A stretch of 64,000 nt of DNA from Alopecurus myosuroides (lineage: Eukaryota; Streptophyta; Magnoliopsida; Poales; Poaceae): assembly GCA_028641055.1 (NCBI GenBank), contig CM054062.1, forward strand, positions 12,498,826 through 12,562,825, read 5' to 3'. How positions within the stretch are numbered: the first letter of the stretch is position 1; each line of letters begins with the position of its first letter. This document shows positions 20,629-31,870 of this stretch, piece after piece. A model generated the notes under the pieces. It was not told the DNA's origin, did no database searches, and saw only the letters and a list, made by a program, of their open reading frames with translations. Made by a program: the position numbers and the translations under genes.

Positions 20629-21624
20629 TTACACCAACTGATCATGGAGAGGTGCCTCCGAACCGCACGGGCCTAAAAAGGATAAGATCTCGTCGACGTT
20701 GAAGTTCTCCGGCAGCTCAAAATCCATGAAGGACTCATCGAACGATTCTTGACCAAACTGTGGTAGCATCCATGCCGGCGCAGCAGCATCCATCACGCCT
20801 GGGGCTCCTTGTCCTTGAACCGATGATGGTGTAGCGCTGTGGTTCATCCTGCTCCCGTCCACCAAGTCTTGATGTGTCGACGCCCCGGCAGGCCCTGCGT
20901 AGTCTGCGTCCGACAAGAAGAACGAGTCTTGGCAAGAATACTGCTGGTGCTGGTACTGGTATTGGTAGTCTTGATCTGAGCAGGAGGGTGCCGGCGGCCT
21001 TGCACTGCCTCCATCTTCATCGTCCACTGTAGAGTTGGACGCAGAGGTCTGCTCCTGGAGAAGATCGCGCTCTGCTCTCGCTCGCGCGTAATCGTCCGGC
21101 TCCCTCTTGGCATTCTCCCCATGACCACCGAATCGGACGCGATACAGCCTCAGCGACGACGAGGCCACATCCATGGGGGCGGTGATCGAATACTCGTGCA
21201 TCACCCATCCCGTGCTACCCTTCTGACCGTTGAGGTGGAAGCTGAGCATGTACTTCTTCCAGGTGATCTCCGACTCCATGCCGCTGCCACCGTCAAGGAC
21301 GCGCAGCCTGTCGCCGTCCACCAAGAACTTCTCCCCTTTCCAGGTTCCGCCGCCGACGCAGGAACGTCTCTGCCGACCGCCCTCGCTGTGGATCGATTGC
21401 CCGTTGGCGAAGAAGAAGGCCTCGTTGGCCTTCGGCTTGTGTTTGTCGACGAGCTCCCACGGCGGCGCGCTCAACGGATCGTCCTCGAAGATCATGCCCT
21501 CTAAAGGGAGCTGCTGGCCCAGGAGCCGACGGAGAAGGAAGTACTCCACCAGCTCTTCGTCCTCGGGGTTGAACTTGAAGCCAGGCGAGAGGCCGAGGCC
21601 GAGCACGTCTTCCGCCTCCTCCAT
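20629..21624 (-). CDS. NAC-domain transcription factor, copy 2 (NAC2), mosaic
   Basis: 331 residues, intronless, start ATG at 21624. It is nearly identical to NAC1 from residue 27 to the end (last residue Val instead of Met). Subdomain A reads SPGFKFNPEDEELVEYF as in NAC4, not SAGFKFNPEDDELLEYF as in NAC1 and NAC3. Four base differences at 21544, 21549, 21556 and 21585 define this tract. The NAC domain (residues 9-165) and acidic C-terminus are complete and the gene is open, so it is probably functional as a transcription factor. The TATA-like box is at 21730-21737. Confidence 0.9.
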   Translation of the reverse strand: MEEAEDVLGLGLSPGFKFNPEDEELVEYFLLRRLLGQQLPLEGMIFEDDPLSAPPWELVDKHKPKANEAFFFANGQSIHSEGGRQRRSCVGGGTWKGEKFLVDGDRLRVLDGGSGMESEITWKKYMLSFHLNGQKGSTGWVMHEYSITAPMDVASSSLRLYRVRFGGHGENAKREPDDYARARAERDLLQEQTSASNSTVDDEDGGSARPPAPSCSDQDYQYQYQHQQYSCQDSFFLSDADYAGPAGASTHQDLVDGSRMNHSATPSSVQGQGAPGVMDAAAPAWMLPQFGQESFDESFMDFELPENFNVDEILSFLGPCGSEAPLHDQLV

Positions 21625-22195
21625 GGCGCGATTTGCGATGCTAGCTAGGGTTTGCAAGATCGAGTTTCTTGCTTGCTACAGGAAATGTGAGGCGTGGTTT
21701 GGAACGTGGTTTGGAAGCAGACGTCCTAGTATTTATTCCCCATACTGGGTACGTAGGGTACGGCGACGGATTCTTTCCTAACTGGATACGGATTCCGAAT
21801 TAGTAGAAACTTACTGGCAAAGTTTTCACGTCAAAGTTTCAACGTCCGTGCACCGCTTGCGCCAATCGGTTTTGTTGCCTCCCCTAGCGTAAAACATGCA
21901 TGGAAAGTTGTCTCCCTAGCGTAAAAACATGGATGGAAAGGAAACCTGCATGGAAAGGAAAGTGGCGTAAAAACGAGTACTGGAGTTGGTTGTCCGCGTT
22001 AAAAAACTTGTTGGCAAAGTTTTCACGTCAAACAGCTTGCACGAATCGGAAAAACAGGTTTTGTTGGGTAGACACGCCATATGTTTGAAAAAGGACAGCA
22101 CTGGGCGTCCGGGATAATTTTTTTCCATCCCCCGGGTCCCCTGCATGACACGTGTCCATTCCCCCCCCTCCCTCCCAAAACGCACTTTTGCTTCG
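21625..22195 (-). promoter_or_regulatory. NAC2 upstream region
   Basis: No gene is seen. It is the counterpart of 7281-7860, with TATA-like AATAAATA (minus) at 21730-21737. About 40 bp of the second internal duplicate is deleted (near 22033), as in unit 3. One CATGCATGG has become CATGGATGG near 21928. Confidence 0.45.
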
Positions 22196-23375
22196 GGAGC
22201 AAAAATAATACCCGCTTTTGCTCCGTGTAGAAAAAACGGTTCGTTTCGAAAAAAAAAGACAGATCTCGCCGGAGATGTCGCCGGATACTCGCCGGAGACC
22301 TGTAGCAAAAAAATTGCTACAGTAGCAAAAAGTCAAATGTCGCCGGAGCAATGGCCGGAGACTTTTGCTCGCCGGAACAATGGCCGGAGCAAAAAAATTA
22401 TTCTAATATAGCAAAAAAATAACGTTATTGTAGCAAAAAATTTATTCTATTATAGCAAAAAATCGGACCTCGCCAGAGTTGTAGTAGCAAAAAATTTGTA
22501 AAAAAAAAGCAAAAAAAAAAGAAAAACGTATTGTAGCAACCATTTGTACAGAAATTAGGTAGCAAAAAAAACTCCGGCGGCGCGGCCTTGGCGATGATCT
22601 GCCGCACGACGTCGAGGTCCCCCGCGCTGCGTGGCGAGGTGGAGCTCCTCACCCGGCGTCGGTGAGGAAGCCCGCAGCTCCCCACCCGGCGGGCAAGTGG
22701 GGCTGCTCGGCGCCGGCGCCATGGGGGCCGCATCGACGGGAGGGGACGATGGCGGCGTGAAGCACCACCACCACCTGGCGGAGGCGTACGCGCAGGCGTC
22801 GTCGACCGGCCGCACCACCCTGGCGGCGCGCGCGCCGCAGCCAGCCTCGGACCCCGGCCTCGCGCTGCGCCTCCCCTTCTACTCCGGGGACGGGTCGTCG
22901 CCGTCCGCCGTCGGCCTCCTGGTCTTCTTCCTGGGGGCTGCAGCGCCAAGGCCTCCTGGTATTCTTCCGTCGGCGCCATGGGGGCTGCAGCGCCAAGGCC
23001 TCCTGGTCTTCTTCCGTCGGCGCCATGGGGGCTGCAGCGCCAAGGCCTCCCCGGAGTTCTCCACGGGAGCGGAGGCGGTTGAGGAGGAAGATGCGGATAA
23101 TGTCGCTGCCTCCCGCGTGCCAGCGAGGCGGGGGATCGAGACGCGCGATCCCCCGGCTTATCATCAGCGTTTTCCTTTGAAAAAACATGTATGGATCCAC
23201 ACGCAGTGGACAATGCACATTTTGAGGATTTGAATTTTTGTCGGATTTGTTATTTTGTACACACGGCTGGAGTTCGACATCATCTACATCTAGTTTTTTT
23301 TTCTCAATTTTTTATAACTTTGAAATGGAGATTCTCAAATTTTCAAAATATCAGACTCCATGATGCGCAAGCTCT
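22196..23375. other. A-rich stretch, GC-rich gene-fragment-like segment and AT-rich tail, unit 2
   Basis: The A-rich 'tagcaaaa' part runs to about 22570. The GC-rich part (about 22572-23065) includes CTTCTACTCCGG, lost in unit 1, and three 47-bp repeats (TGCAG at 22939, 22986 and 23033). The + frame 22631-23233 is open for 200 codons but has no recognised domain. Confidence 0.5.
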
Positions 23376-23805
23376 CACTAGTACAAAACCTCACTTTAGA
23401 GCCGGCTCACTTACATATGCCAACCGGATCTAGCCAATGGTCTCTAATGTGTGTACCATAAGAGCCTGTTTCAAAAACCGGTTCTAATGACCTAATCCTT
23501 GAGACGACTAGAAAAGAAACCTGTCTCTATCACCACTCACGGGCCGACAACGCCGACCACTTGGCCATAAGTTCCCTTGAGTGGTGTTAGTGGTGTATCA
23601 TACGACTGCTTGAAAATGTCAAAGACGGGACCTCACCGGTGTTAGTGCGGTAATCGTGGGGACACAAATCGGGTCGGTGTTGGCGAGAAGGTACGGTCCA
23701 GAGCCTCCATACGCTTTCTGAGTGAGTTCATTAGCTACTGTCCACGCAACTAGAGTTATTTTTTCATGTTGGTTTTTGTATATACGATGAATTATCAACA
23801 AGGCA
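23376..23805. mobile_element. CACTA-like transposon end, unit 2
   Basis: Starts CACTAGTACAAAACC and is nearly identical to 9057-9487, with a single-base loss near 23713 (ATACGCTTT for ATACGGCTTT). Confidence 0.5.
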
Positions 23806-24188
23806 AGTTAACTATGTTTGACCGATAGGGATTGATTGATCGAAGTTGGATGTATGATATGTGGAGGGAGAACGAGGCTTTGATCGAAGCCTTGGACGAT
23901 ATTCAGAGTCGCGGAAGGAGATATGACGAGGAAGAGAAATACACATGATGTGTTCCGTGATCAGGTTTTCCGGAAGAGGTAGGCATCTCACAAGGGATAA
24001 CCGCGGTGGAGCGTTTTGGGGCGAGGACACAGAGTTTACCCAGGTTCAGGTTAGCCGGAGAGACTCCCTACTTCCTGCAAATCAACTATGACGGCGTTCG
24101 AAGAGCACATGGTACAAGTACCTAGACAGATTGAGTATATGGCTGAATCTGCCTAGGGTTTCTCCCGCCCGACTTTATATAGAGAGTT
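23806..24188 (+). mobile_element. Element E, left part, unit 2
   Basis: Equivalent to 9488-9870; it ends with the GAGTT duplication at 24184-24188. Confidence 0.55.
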
Positions 24189-25208
24189 TGATATAGGTGT
24201 TGACCTCTAAGTTGGCCCGATCTTCACGAATTGACAAGAACGCACGAAGAACACACGAAGAACGCGAAGAACACGATGAACTCACACACACACAAAAGGG
24301 GAAGATAACTCGTGAAGCCTACGAGGGATCGCAAACCCAAGTCAACAACACGCTAATTGAAACTGATTCCTCTCACCGGCCGGTCCACCGATCCAACAGA
24401 AGCCGCAAGGGGAAGGTTAGCAAGAACTACTAGAGTCACAAGATGAAAGAGTAGCTCCTTGGAGAGATCTTGATACAATCCGATAGATGAATCTATGGAG
24501 TAGCCATGGATCCCATGGGGGAGGTTCTCCACATGGGAGGAGGAGCAACAAGCTCAATTATATCTCAAAGTCAACTCTAACCCTAGAACTAGCCACCAGA
24601 GTCCCTTATATAGCCTAGGGGGAAAGGTGGGTCGAAACGGTGCCAAAACGGTGCATTTCCGTGCAAAACTGGGCAGCCCGGCGTGGGAGGCAGCGCCCAG
24701 CCTGGGGCAGCCGGCCTTGGGGCCGGCCTGAGGCCGGGGTGTAGGCCGGAGCCCTCGGGCTGGTGCCCGGCCTGGGGCTAGGGGAGCCCGGCCTGAGGCC
24801 AGGGTGGGAGGCCGGCTCCCTCGGGTTGGTGGCCGGCCTGAGCCTAGGGTAGGCCGGCCTAAGGACAAGGTGGGATGGGGAGGCCGGCCTGGGGCCAGGG
24901 GAGGCCGACCTGGCCGGGGGTTGAGGCCGGGGGCCCCGTTTTCCTCCGTTCTTCCTCCTCGGAGCTCCGATCTTGACGCCGTCTTCACCCACTTCCTTCC
25001 TAGCTTCATGTGCACCTTCTTGGATATGTTCTTGAGAATCTTGGGCACCATCTTGGGCCTCCATGGTGTGATCCCACCTATTCATGTAGAAGGGTATTCA
25101 TGAGGTAGAGCACCGTTCACCAAGTCACCGAAAACATACGGAGATAGGAGTGAGTTCACCTTGTTGTGTATCGATGTTGTGCTTGGTTGAATATGGTGGG
25201 CTACATCA
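24189..25208 (-). repeat. L2 left LTR
   Basis: 1020 bp. The polypurine tract beside it has five G instead of the six in the other copies. Confidence 0.9.
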
Positions 25209-28200
25209 TCTCCCCCTTGAAGAAGAGTCGTCCTCGACTCTCGTCAATCCATTTGTGAGCGGTAGAAGGAATGTTGACGACGAAGATGTCGTTGAAGTTG
25301 AGCCGCTTGTCGAAGACCATGTGACGGTAGGCTCGTAGTGGAGGTGTTCCAAAGGTGATGAAGATCATGAAATGTTCCTCCTTGGACGGTTGAGGGAGAT
25401 CTTGCGAGGCGGTGTAGTCGTTGAAGTTGAGCCTCTTATCGAAGGTCATGCCAAGATATGGTCGTGGAGGGTGTAGTGCAAAGGTGATGACGATCTTGAC
25501 ATGGTCCCCATTGGATGGATGAGGGTGAGCTTGCGGAAGCGGTAGAGTGTATATGAACTTGACGCCTTGGTTGCACGCCACTCCATGGGGTGCGTTGTTG
25601 TTGATGCTCGTGTCGAAGTTCATGTACATCTTGGCAGTTGATGTGTAGTCGTGGTGATCATTGTCGTTGACGCGCTTGTCGAACTCCAAGTGCATCTTGA
25701 CGAAGGGGATGTAGACGTGGTAGTCATTGTCGTTGACGCGCTTGTCGAACTCCAAGTACATCTTGACGTGGGGGATGTAGATGTAGAAGTCGTTGGCGTG
25801 GATGCGCATGTGGATCTCCAAGTACATCTTGACATGAGGGATGTAGGCGTAGAAGGCGTTGTTGTCGTAGTGCTTGTGATGCGCCGTGTAGATCTTGACT
25901 TGAGGAGTGTGGATGGAGGATGCATCGTCGTAGAACTTTTTGTCAATCTCCATGTGGATCATGACGAGTTGAATGTGCTCCTTCCAAATCTTCAAGTCGG
26001 TGTCGATGTTCATGCGGTGTGGAGAGCCATGTATGTGGAGAAGTCCATGAGGTCGAAGATGCTTGATAGGGTCACCAAATCTCTGCAAAATAGACAACAA
26101 AGATGGAGAGAGAGTTGGTAAGCCGTTAGTATCAATAAGCACAAATGGGGTTTTTCTCTCAACTCTCATCTCACTATTGGTGGCTATCATGGCAATGCCT
26201 CTAGGAGCACTCATGCTTTTTCCACTCATGATGGGCTTGTGGCTCTCACTCACGTGATGGTGGATCTCTCTCTCACCACTCATCTCACTAGAAGCTTGAG
26301 AGGGGACACTAGAAGGCTCCAAAGTCTTGGCACAAGAGGTGCGCGGGTGTGTCGAAGTCGTTGCATTGCTTGGAGTCGGTAGTGTCATAGCATGTGGCGA
26401 GGAGGATTCGAGCATCTCATCTCTTGGATTGATCTTCAAGTGTGGAAAGGGTGGCTTTCTTGGAGGAGGAGGTAGGGTCATGGCTTGTGTCGAAGAAGGC
26501 TCCGTCATCTCCATGATGTGGTAGTGTAAGCCATGCCTTGTAGCATCCTCAAATGGTCGATGATGATGATGATGAAGATATCCTTGGCTAGAATGGTGGC
26601 TTGAGCGTGGCCTTGTGGAGGTTGGCATGAGATGCTTTGAAGTCAAGGGGAGTGTGTCACCCAATTCGTCGTTACCTCCATCAATGATAGATGAGCCATT
26701 GACGCCGGCTCTAGAGAGGTTGAATCGTTGGTTCTTATCTTGAGGATAGGCTTGAAGAACTCGTGTCAACACTCGCGATGAATTCTCGGCCTCATTGCAA
26801 TAGACACTTTCGTCACCATTGGTTGGCATGTCCAAGGAATTGAGAGCTAGTTGGTGCAAGGCATAGTATTGGCCTTCACTCATGTAGGCATGGTCACCAT
26901 TTTGGTTGGCAACCATGATCATCTCATTGGTAGCATTGGAAACTCTCTTGTGGATGGTTGGAGTTGGCACTTGTGTCATTGAAGACGAGGAAGAAGAATG
27001 CCTTAGAGATGATGGCAAAGGATGAGCCTCTTTCACATTGTCACATGCATCAACGTCTTCATCATAGAGTGGTAGAGTGGTATCCTCATGCGCATGGTGA
27101 TGTCGATCTTGTGTCATGGGAGGAATAGCTTCACACTCTTGATGTTGTTGTTGCGCTTGTGGTGATGAGGGAAACTCATGCTCTTGATCATGAAGGTCAT
27201 TGTTCATCCTCATAGAATGTCGCTCATGGAAGTTGTGGTTGGGTGTTGGTGGTGAAGTATCTCTCGCCTCTTGTCTCGATGAAGTAGTGGTATCATAGTG
27301 TCCATGGCGAGGATATTCTTGATCCTTGTCGAAGGCGGGGTGCGAAGAGAAAGCACATTGTTGGTGAAGATGAGGTGGAGGCTCCCATTCCTCATGTTGG
27401 TGATGATGCGATGGAATTCCTTGGTCAAGTGGGTGCGGTGCTTCATCCAATATGGTAGGAGGAGAATCATGGATAGCAACTCCATTTGCTTGTTGTTGGC
27501 GAGGTCGCTCATGTGGGTCCTCATCAAAAATAGGAAGTGATAGGTCACTTGGAGCATCTTCACTTGCTTGTTGGTGACGTGGTCGCTCAAGAGGTTCCTC
27601 ATCAAACATGGGAAACGAGAGATCATGGGTAGCATCCGCGCCTAGTTGAGGTTGAAGTGGGCGCTCATTGGGGTCTTCATCAAAGAGAGGAAGTGAGATA
27701 TCATTTGTAGCATTCCCACTTGGTTGTTGTTGATGGTGGTGCTCATAGGGGTCCTCATTAAAGATGGGTAGTGAAGTAGCATGTTGAGCATCCTCATTGG
27801 TTTGGCGATGGCGGTCATGATGGAGAGGATGGCGCCGGTGGTCATTGTGGTGGAGATGTGGTAGGCATTCACTAGAAGCCATGTCGAGGGCACCTTCTTG
27901 ATAATGGCCTTGGTCTTGGTGGTCATTGTGGTGATGACGCACATTTTGCCTTGGAAGCCTTGAATGTGGGCGAGCACCATCCACGAAACCATGTAGACCA
28001 TAGTCATGAGTCGAGCTTGGAGAAGGTGGGTGATGAAGAATATCCGGTCGTAGAGGGTGATCTTGAAGAGGGTCACCACGGCCTTGTCGGTGTCGAGGCC
28101 GAGATAGTGGTGATGGCAAGCAATGATGGGTCGAAATTTGTTGACGATGGAGCTTGCAGCGTTCCCACACCTCATGTGTGGGATGACTCCGGAAGTCATT

Positions 28201-28788
28201 TGGATGCCTTGGCTTCTTGGCCTTCTCGCTAGATGGGGCCTCGATGATGTCCTTCTTGTGGCGCCGTCTTGATGTTGAAGGAGACAATCTTGACGTTGCC
28301 AACTTGTCGGATTTCTTGTCGTTGCACCATATTGAGGTTGAAGGTAGTTGTCTTGTCTTGGCCTTGGCATTCTCCTTGAAGTTCCTTGGTGGTGAGCATG
28401 AACCATCGGACATATGATGTCTTGGCAATCGAAGCTTGGCGAGGAAGTTCTTGTAAGTGAGCTCATCCATGTCGGAGTCGAAGTAGCTTGTGGAGTCGTT
28501 GTCGGTGTCGTACTCCTTCATGGTTGTGGATGCGTTGTCGGTGTAGCATGGCTCCATCTCGTCATCCAAGCTTGCGGTGTCATAGTTGTAGTAGTGATTC
28601 ATGTCATTGGAGCTCATGGAGTCGAAGTCGTCGTGGTTGTTGTGGTGCTCCTCCATGTCGATGATGCTTGGGGAGGAGTAGTCAGTGTAGAGCTCGACGT
28701 CGTGGTCGTAGTAGTGGTGGTGATCCACCATGTCATGCTCGTAGTAGTGGTCATCCACGATGTCGTGCTCGTAGGAGTGGAGGTCCAT
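25201..28788 (-). CDS. L2 long ORF (1195 aa), shortened at both ends
   Basis: Open and almost identical to the L3 protein. Relative to L3, a TAA at 28801-28803 (minus strand) cuts off the first residues, so the first usable ATG is at 28788. One fewer C at the polypurine tract makes the frame end at TAG (25201-25203), right at the LTR border, rather than running into the LTR. No known enzymatic domain is recognised. The N-terminus is His/Asp/Tyr-rich, followed by FDEDP-type and FDKR-type tandem repeats. Confidence 0.7.
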   Translation of the reverse strand: MDLHSYEHDIVDDHYYEHDMVDHHHYYDHDVELYTDYSSPSIIDMEEHHNNHDDFDSMSSNDMNHYYNYDTASLDDEMEPCYTDNASTTMKEYDTDNDSTSYFDSDMDELTYKNFLAKLRLPRHHMSDGSCSPPRNFKENAKAKTRQLPSTSIWCNDKKSDKLATSRLSPSTSRRRHKKDIIEAPSSEKAKKPRHPNDFRSHPTHEVWERCKLHRQQISTHHCLPSPLSRPRHRQGRGDPLQDHPLRPDILHHPPSPSSTHDYGLHGFVDGARPHSRLPRQNVRHHHNDHQDQGHYQEGALDMASSECLPHLHHNDHRRHPLHHDRHRQTNEDAQHATSLPIFNEDPYEHHHQQQPSGNATNDISLPLFDEDPNERPLQPQLGADATHDLSFPMFDEEPLERPRHQQASEDAPSDLSLPIFDEDPHERPRQQQANGVAIHDSPPTILDEAPHPLDQGIPSHHHQHEEWEPPPHLHQQCAFSSHPAFDKDQEYPRHGHYDTTTSSRQEARDTSPPTPNHNFHERHSMRMNNDLHDQEHEFPSSPQAQQQHQECEAIPPMTQDRHHHAHEDTTLPLYDEDVDACDNVKEAHPLPSSLRHSSSSSSMTQVPTPTIHKRVSNATNEMIMVANQNGDHAYMSEGQYYALHQLALNSLDMPTNGDESVYCNEAENSSRVLTRVLQAYPQDKNQRFNLSRAGVNGSSIIDGGNDELGDTLPLTSKHLMPTSTRPRSSHHSSQGYLHHHHHRPFEDATRHGLHYHIMEMTEPSSTQAMTLPPPPRKPPFPHLKINPRDEMLESSSPHAMTLPTPSNATTSTHPRTSCAKTLEPSSVPSQASSEMSGEREIHHHVSESHKPIMSGKSMSAPRGIAMIATNSEMRVERKTPFVLIDTNGLPTLSPSLLSILQRFGDPIKHLRPHGLLHIHGSPHRMNIDTDLKIWKEHIQLVMIHMEIDKKFYDDASSIHTPQVKIYTAHHKHYDNNAFYAYIPHVKMYLEIHMRIHANDFYIYIPHVKMYLEFDKRVNDNDYHVYIPFVKMHLEFDKRVNDNDHHDYTSTAKMYMNFDTSINNNAPHGVACNQGVKFIYTLPLPQAHPHPSNGDHVKIVITFALHPPRPYLGMTFDKRLNFNDYTASQDLPQPSKEEHFMIFITFGTPPLRAYRHMVFDKRLNFNDIFVVNIPSTAHKWIDESRGRLFFKGEMM

Positions 28789-28803
28789 GTCTAGCTCGTA
28801 TTA

Positions 28804-30114
28804 GTCGTAGTGGTCCATCATGGACTCATCATGGTCATCATGGCCTCCATATGATTCGCTCTAGCTACACATGGTTAGTCACAAGCGCAAGTGTATATAT
28901 AGAGTGTGAAGACATAAGAGCTCAACCTCACCTTTTAGCAAATATTGGAACTAGTGGACCATGCCAAGAGAAACCGATAACCAAAAAGAATGAAGTGACT
29001 TGAGTTCTAAAGATCCCCAAAACACGCTCCAAAACACACACGACTTATGGGTGGATGGCAATGGGTTAGAAATGTGGCAAGAAGACGACAAATCCAAAGA
29101 AAAGTATGTTGTAAAACGTGGAGAAGAATCAAAGAAAAGTTAGCACGAAAACCAAACCTAGTGGAGGGAAAAAATGATATGGTGGAAACTAAAAACACAC
29201 CTCACACAAGGGATAAATGGGGTTAATGTGGCCAATGGACGAGCGGAGACGAAATGTACCTATCGAAGACTAAGCTCAATGCCACACCAACGCAAGGAGG
29301 ACGCTAGCTCAAACCACAATTAATTAGAGGCAACAAGATTCGCAATGTGGCAACCGGTCACTCTCTTCTCTTTTGCAACTCGAAGCTTTGCGTTCCTACA
29401 AATGATAGCAATTGGCATCGATCATTTTCTTCTTTTGGCTCTTTTTTCTTCTTTTGCTCTTTCTCCTTTTTTTTGATTTTTCGCTTTTTGATGGATGATG
29501 ATTCCCAAATGCCAATGCCTACTCGAACTATTCTCTCACAAGCGCAAAACTCGCACTCTTGGTGCCACAAATGCGATGCCAAGCGATGTAAAAGAGCTAG
29601 TCCAAATGGGTAAGGTACACAAAGGAAGGGGTTAGTTCAAGCGGAAGCAAGTTATACCTATGCGGTGGATGATCACGGGCTTGCGGCCGATGGATGTCGA
29701 TGTCGTGTGGATCCGTTGATATAGATGCGTAGGCGATGTCGATGGAGACGCGTAGGAACTTGCCTCACTCAAATCGGAGCAACGCCGACAAAGAAAAAGA
29801 AGATACAAAATCTGTCCAAGAATCGAAGAGCAGGATTTTTCTGGGATTCTTGCTCAATTTCGAAATTCCTCTCAAATCAAGAAATTTTTTGGACAAATTC
29901 GAAGAAAGTGGCTGAATAGAAAGGTGGGGAATGGTCTTTGGCAACAAATCTATGAAATAAAACCACGAAAAACTCAACAAATCGAGAGATCGGTCGAAAT
30001 CCCTTTTGGCTATTTTTGGTCAAATTTTCGAATTTATGGTGGATAGAAGAAAAATTGGTGGATGGGGAGGGGGTGGGGTGTCGGATTCGTGTCAATATAG
30101 CTCTGGATACCAGA
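28804..30114 (-). other. L2 leader between primer-binding site and ORF
   Basis: Non-coding, about 1.3 kb, matching 14431-15724. Confidence 0.65.
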
Positions 30115-31121
30115 TGATATAGGTGTTGACCTCTAAGTTGGCCCGATCTTCACGAATCGACAAGAACACACGAAGAACACACGAAGAACGCGAAGAACAC
30201 GATGAACTCACACACACACACACAAAAGGGGAAGATAACTCGTGAAGCCTACGAGGGATCGCAAACCAAGTCAACAATACGCTAATTGAAACCGATTCCT
30301 CTCACCGGCCGGTCCACCGATCCAACAGAAGCCGCAAGGGGAAGGTTGGCGAGAACTACTAGAGTCACAAGGTGAAAGAGTACCTCCTTGGAGAGATCTT
30401 GATACAACCCGATAGATGAATCTATGGAGTAGCCATGGATCCCATGGGGGAGGTTCTCCACATGGGAGGAGGAGCAACAAGCTCAATTATATCTCAAAGT
30501 CAACTCTAACCCTAGAACTAGCCACCAGAGTCCCTTATATAGCCTAGGGGGAAAGGTGGGTCAAAACGGTGCCAAAACGGTGCATTTCCGTGCAAAACTG
30601 GGCAGCCCGGCCTGGGAGGCCGGCCTGGCCGGCCTGTGAGGCCGGGGTGGGAGGAAGCGCCCAGCCTGGGGCAGCCGGCCTGGGGGCCGGCCTGAGGCCG
30701 GGGTGGAGGCCGGAGCCCTCGGGCTGGTGCCCGGCCTGGGGCTAGGGGAGCCCGGCCTGAGGCCAGGGTGGGAGGCCGACTCCCTCGGGTTGGTGGCCGG
30801 CCTGAGGCCAGGGGAGGCCGGCCTGGCCGGGGGTTGAGGCCGGGGACCCCGTTTTCCTCCGTTCTTCCTCCTCGGAGCTCCGATCTTGACGCCGTCTTCA
30901 CCCACTTCCTTCCTAGCTTCATGTGCACCTTATTGGATATGTTCTTGAGCATCTTGGGCACCATCTTGGGTCTCCATGGTGTGATCCCGCCTATGCATGT
31001 AGAAGGGTATTCATGAGGTAGAGCACCGTTCACCAAGTCACCGGAAACATACGGAGATAGGAGTGAGTTCACCTTGTTGTGTATCGATGTTGTGCTTGGT
31101 TGAATACGGTGGGCTACATCA
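30115..31121 (-). repeat. L2 right LTR
   Basis: 1007 bp, with the same right-LTR-specific bases as L1 and L3 right LTRs. Confidence 0.9.
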
Positions 31122-31738
31122 GAGTTGGATCGGGTATTACAGGAATACAAACCGTACAATGACTAAACCTAACAATCTACGGTCATCTAGATCCTTGAGA
31201 TGCAGATGGGCTTGTGGCCGGCATTGCGAATGCAGTGTCGCGCTTCGTCCCATCTGGGCCTTCGGCCTTGGGCCCGCCCTCTGGTCTGGCTTCTGGATGC
31301 CGGTAGATACCCCTTCCCAGATATCTCCGAGAGTAGCCTCAGGGAAGGCTAAGGAACTTCTCTTATCCATTGATTTCTGTCAAAGCTGAATGGCGGAAGT
31401 TGGTTCCTAAATCTTCCCCCTTTATCGATGTTTAGTTTTAATGTGGTCCGTCATCCAGTAGAAAATACGGATCTTCTCAGCTAAGTTTCCTCCGTGTGGG
31501 TGTTCTGCTCTAGGCAGAGCGAATTAACAGCCATAGTGCACGTGGCACCATTATCGGGGCATCAACCCTGACAGAAACGGCAGGTAATGATCACTCCGCC
31601 AATTCTGGCGCAGGAATCGAGGAGACGCCCCGAGTGGCAACGGTCACACGCGTGAAACGCGGTCAAATCGTGCCACGCGTCTTGCATCCAAGCGTGCGAC
31701 CGTTGAGGCCGAGGCGGCCATTCGGAGCTATAAAAGAT
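31122..31738 (+). mobile_element. Element E, region upstream of its gene, unit 2
   Basis: Equivalent to 16719-17335, with a few substitutions. No gene is seen. Confidence 0.45.
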
Positions 31739-31746
31739 CCCCCGAG
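31739..31746 (+). promoter_or_regulatory. TATA box of element E gene, unit 2
   Basis: TATAAAAG, with identical surroundings to the unit 1 copy. Confidence 0.65.
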
Positions 31747-31870
31747 CCGCACTCCTTTCCTTCTTCTTCCACACGCACCTTCATTCGCTCCATCTCCATT
31801 GCGCCTAAGATTCCTCCTCCGCATAGAGAACAAGCAAGAAGAAAACTTTCGTAGAGACCAATCCGAAGGC

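Larger units (their letters stand above)
24189..31121 (-). mobile_element. LTR retrotransposon L2 (non-autonomous)
   Basis: LTRs are 24189-25208 and 30115-31121, with GAGTT on both sides (24184-24188 and 31122-31126). The primer site is at 30101-30112 (minus-strand TGGTATCCAGAG). It occupies the same site in E as L1 and L3, so it is a duplicated copy rather than a new insertion. Confidence 0.93.
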
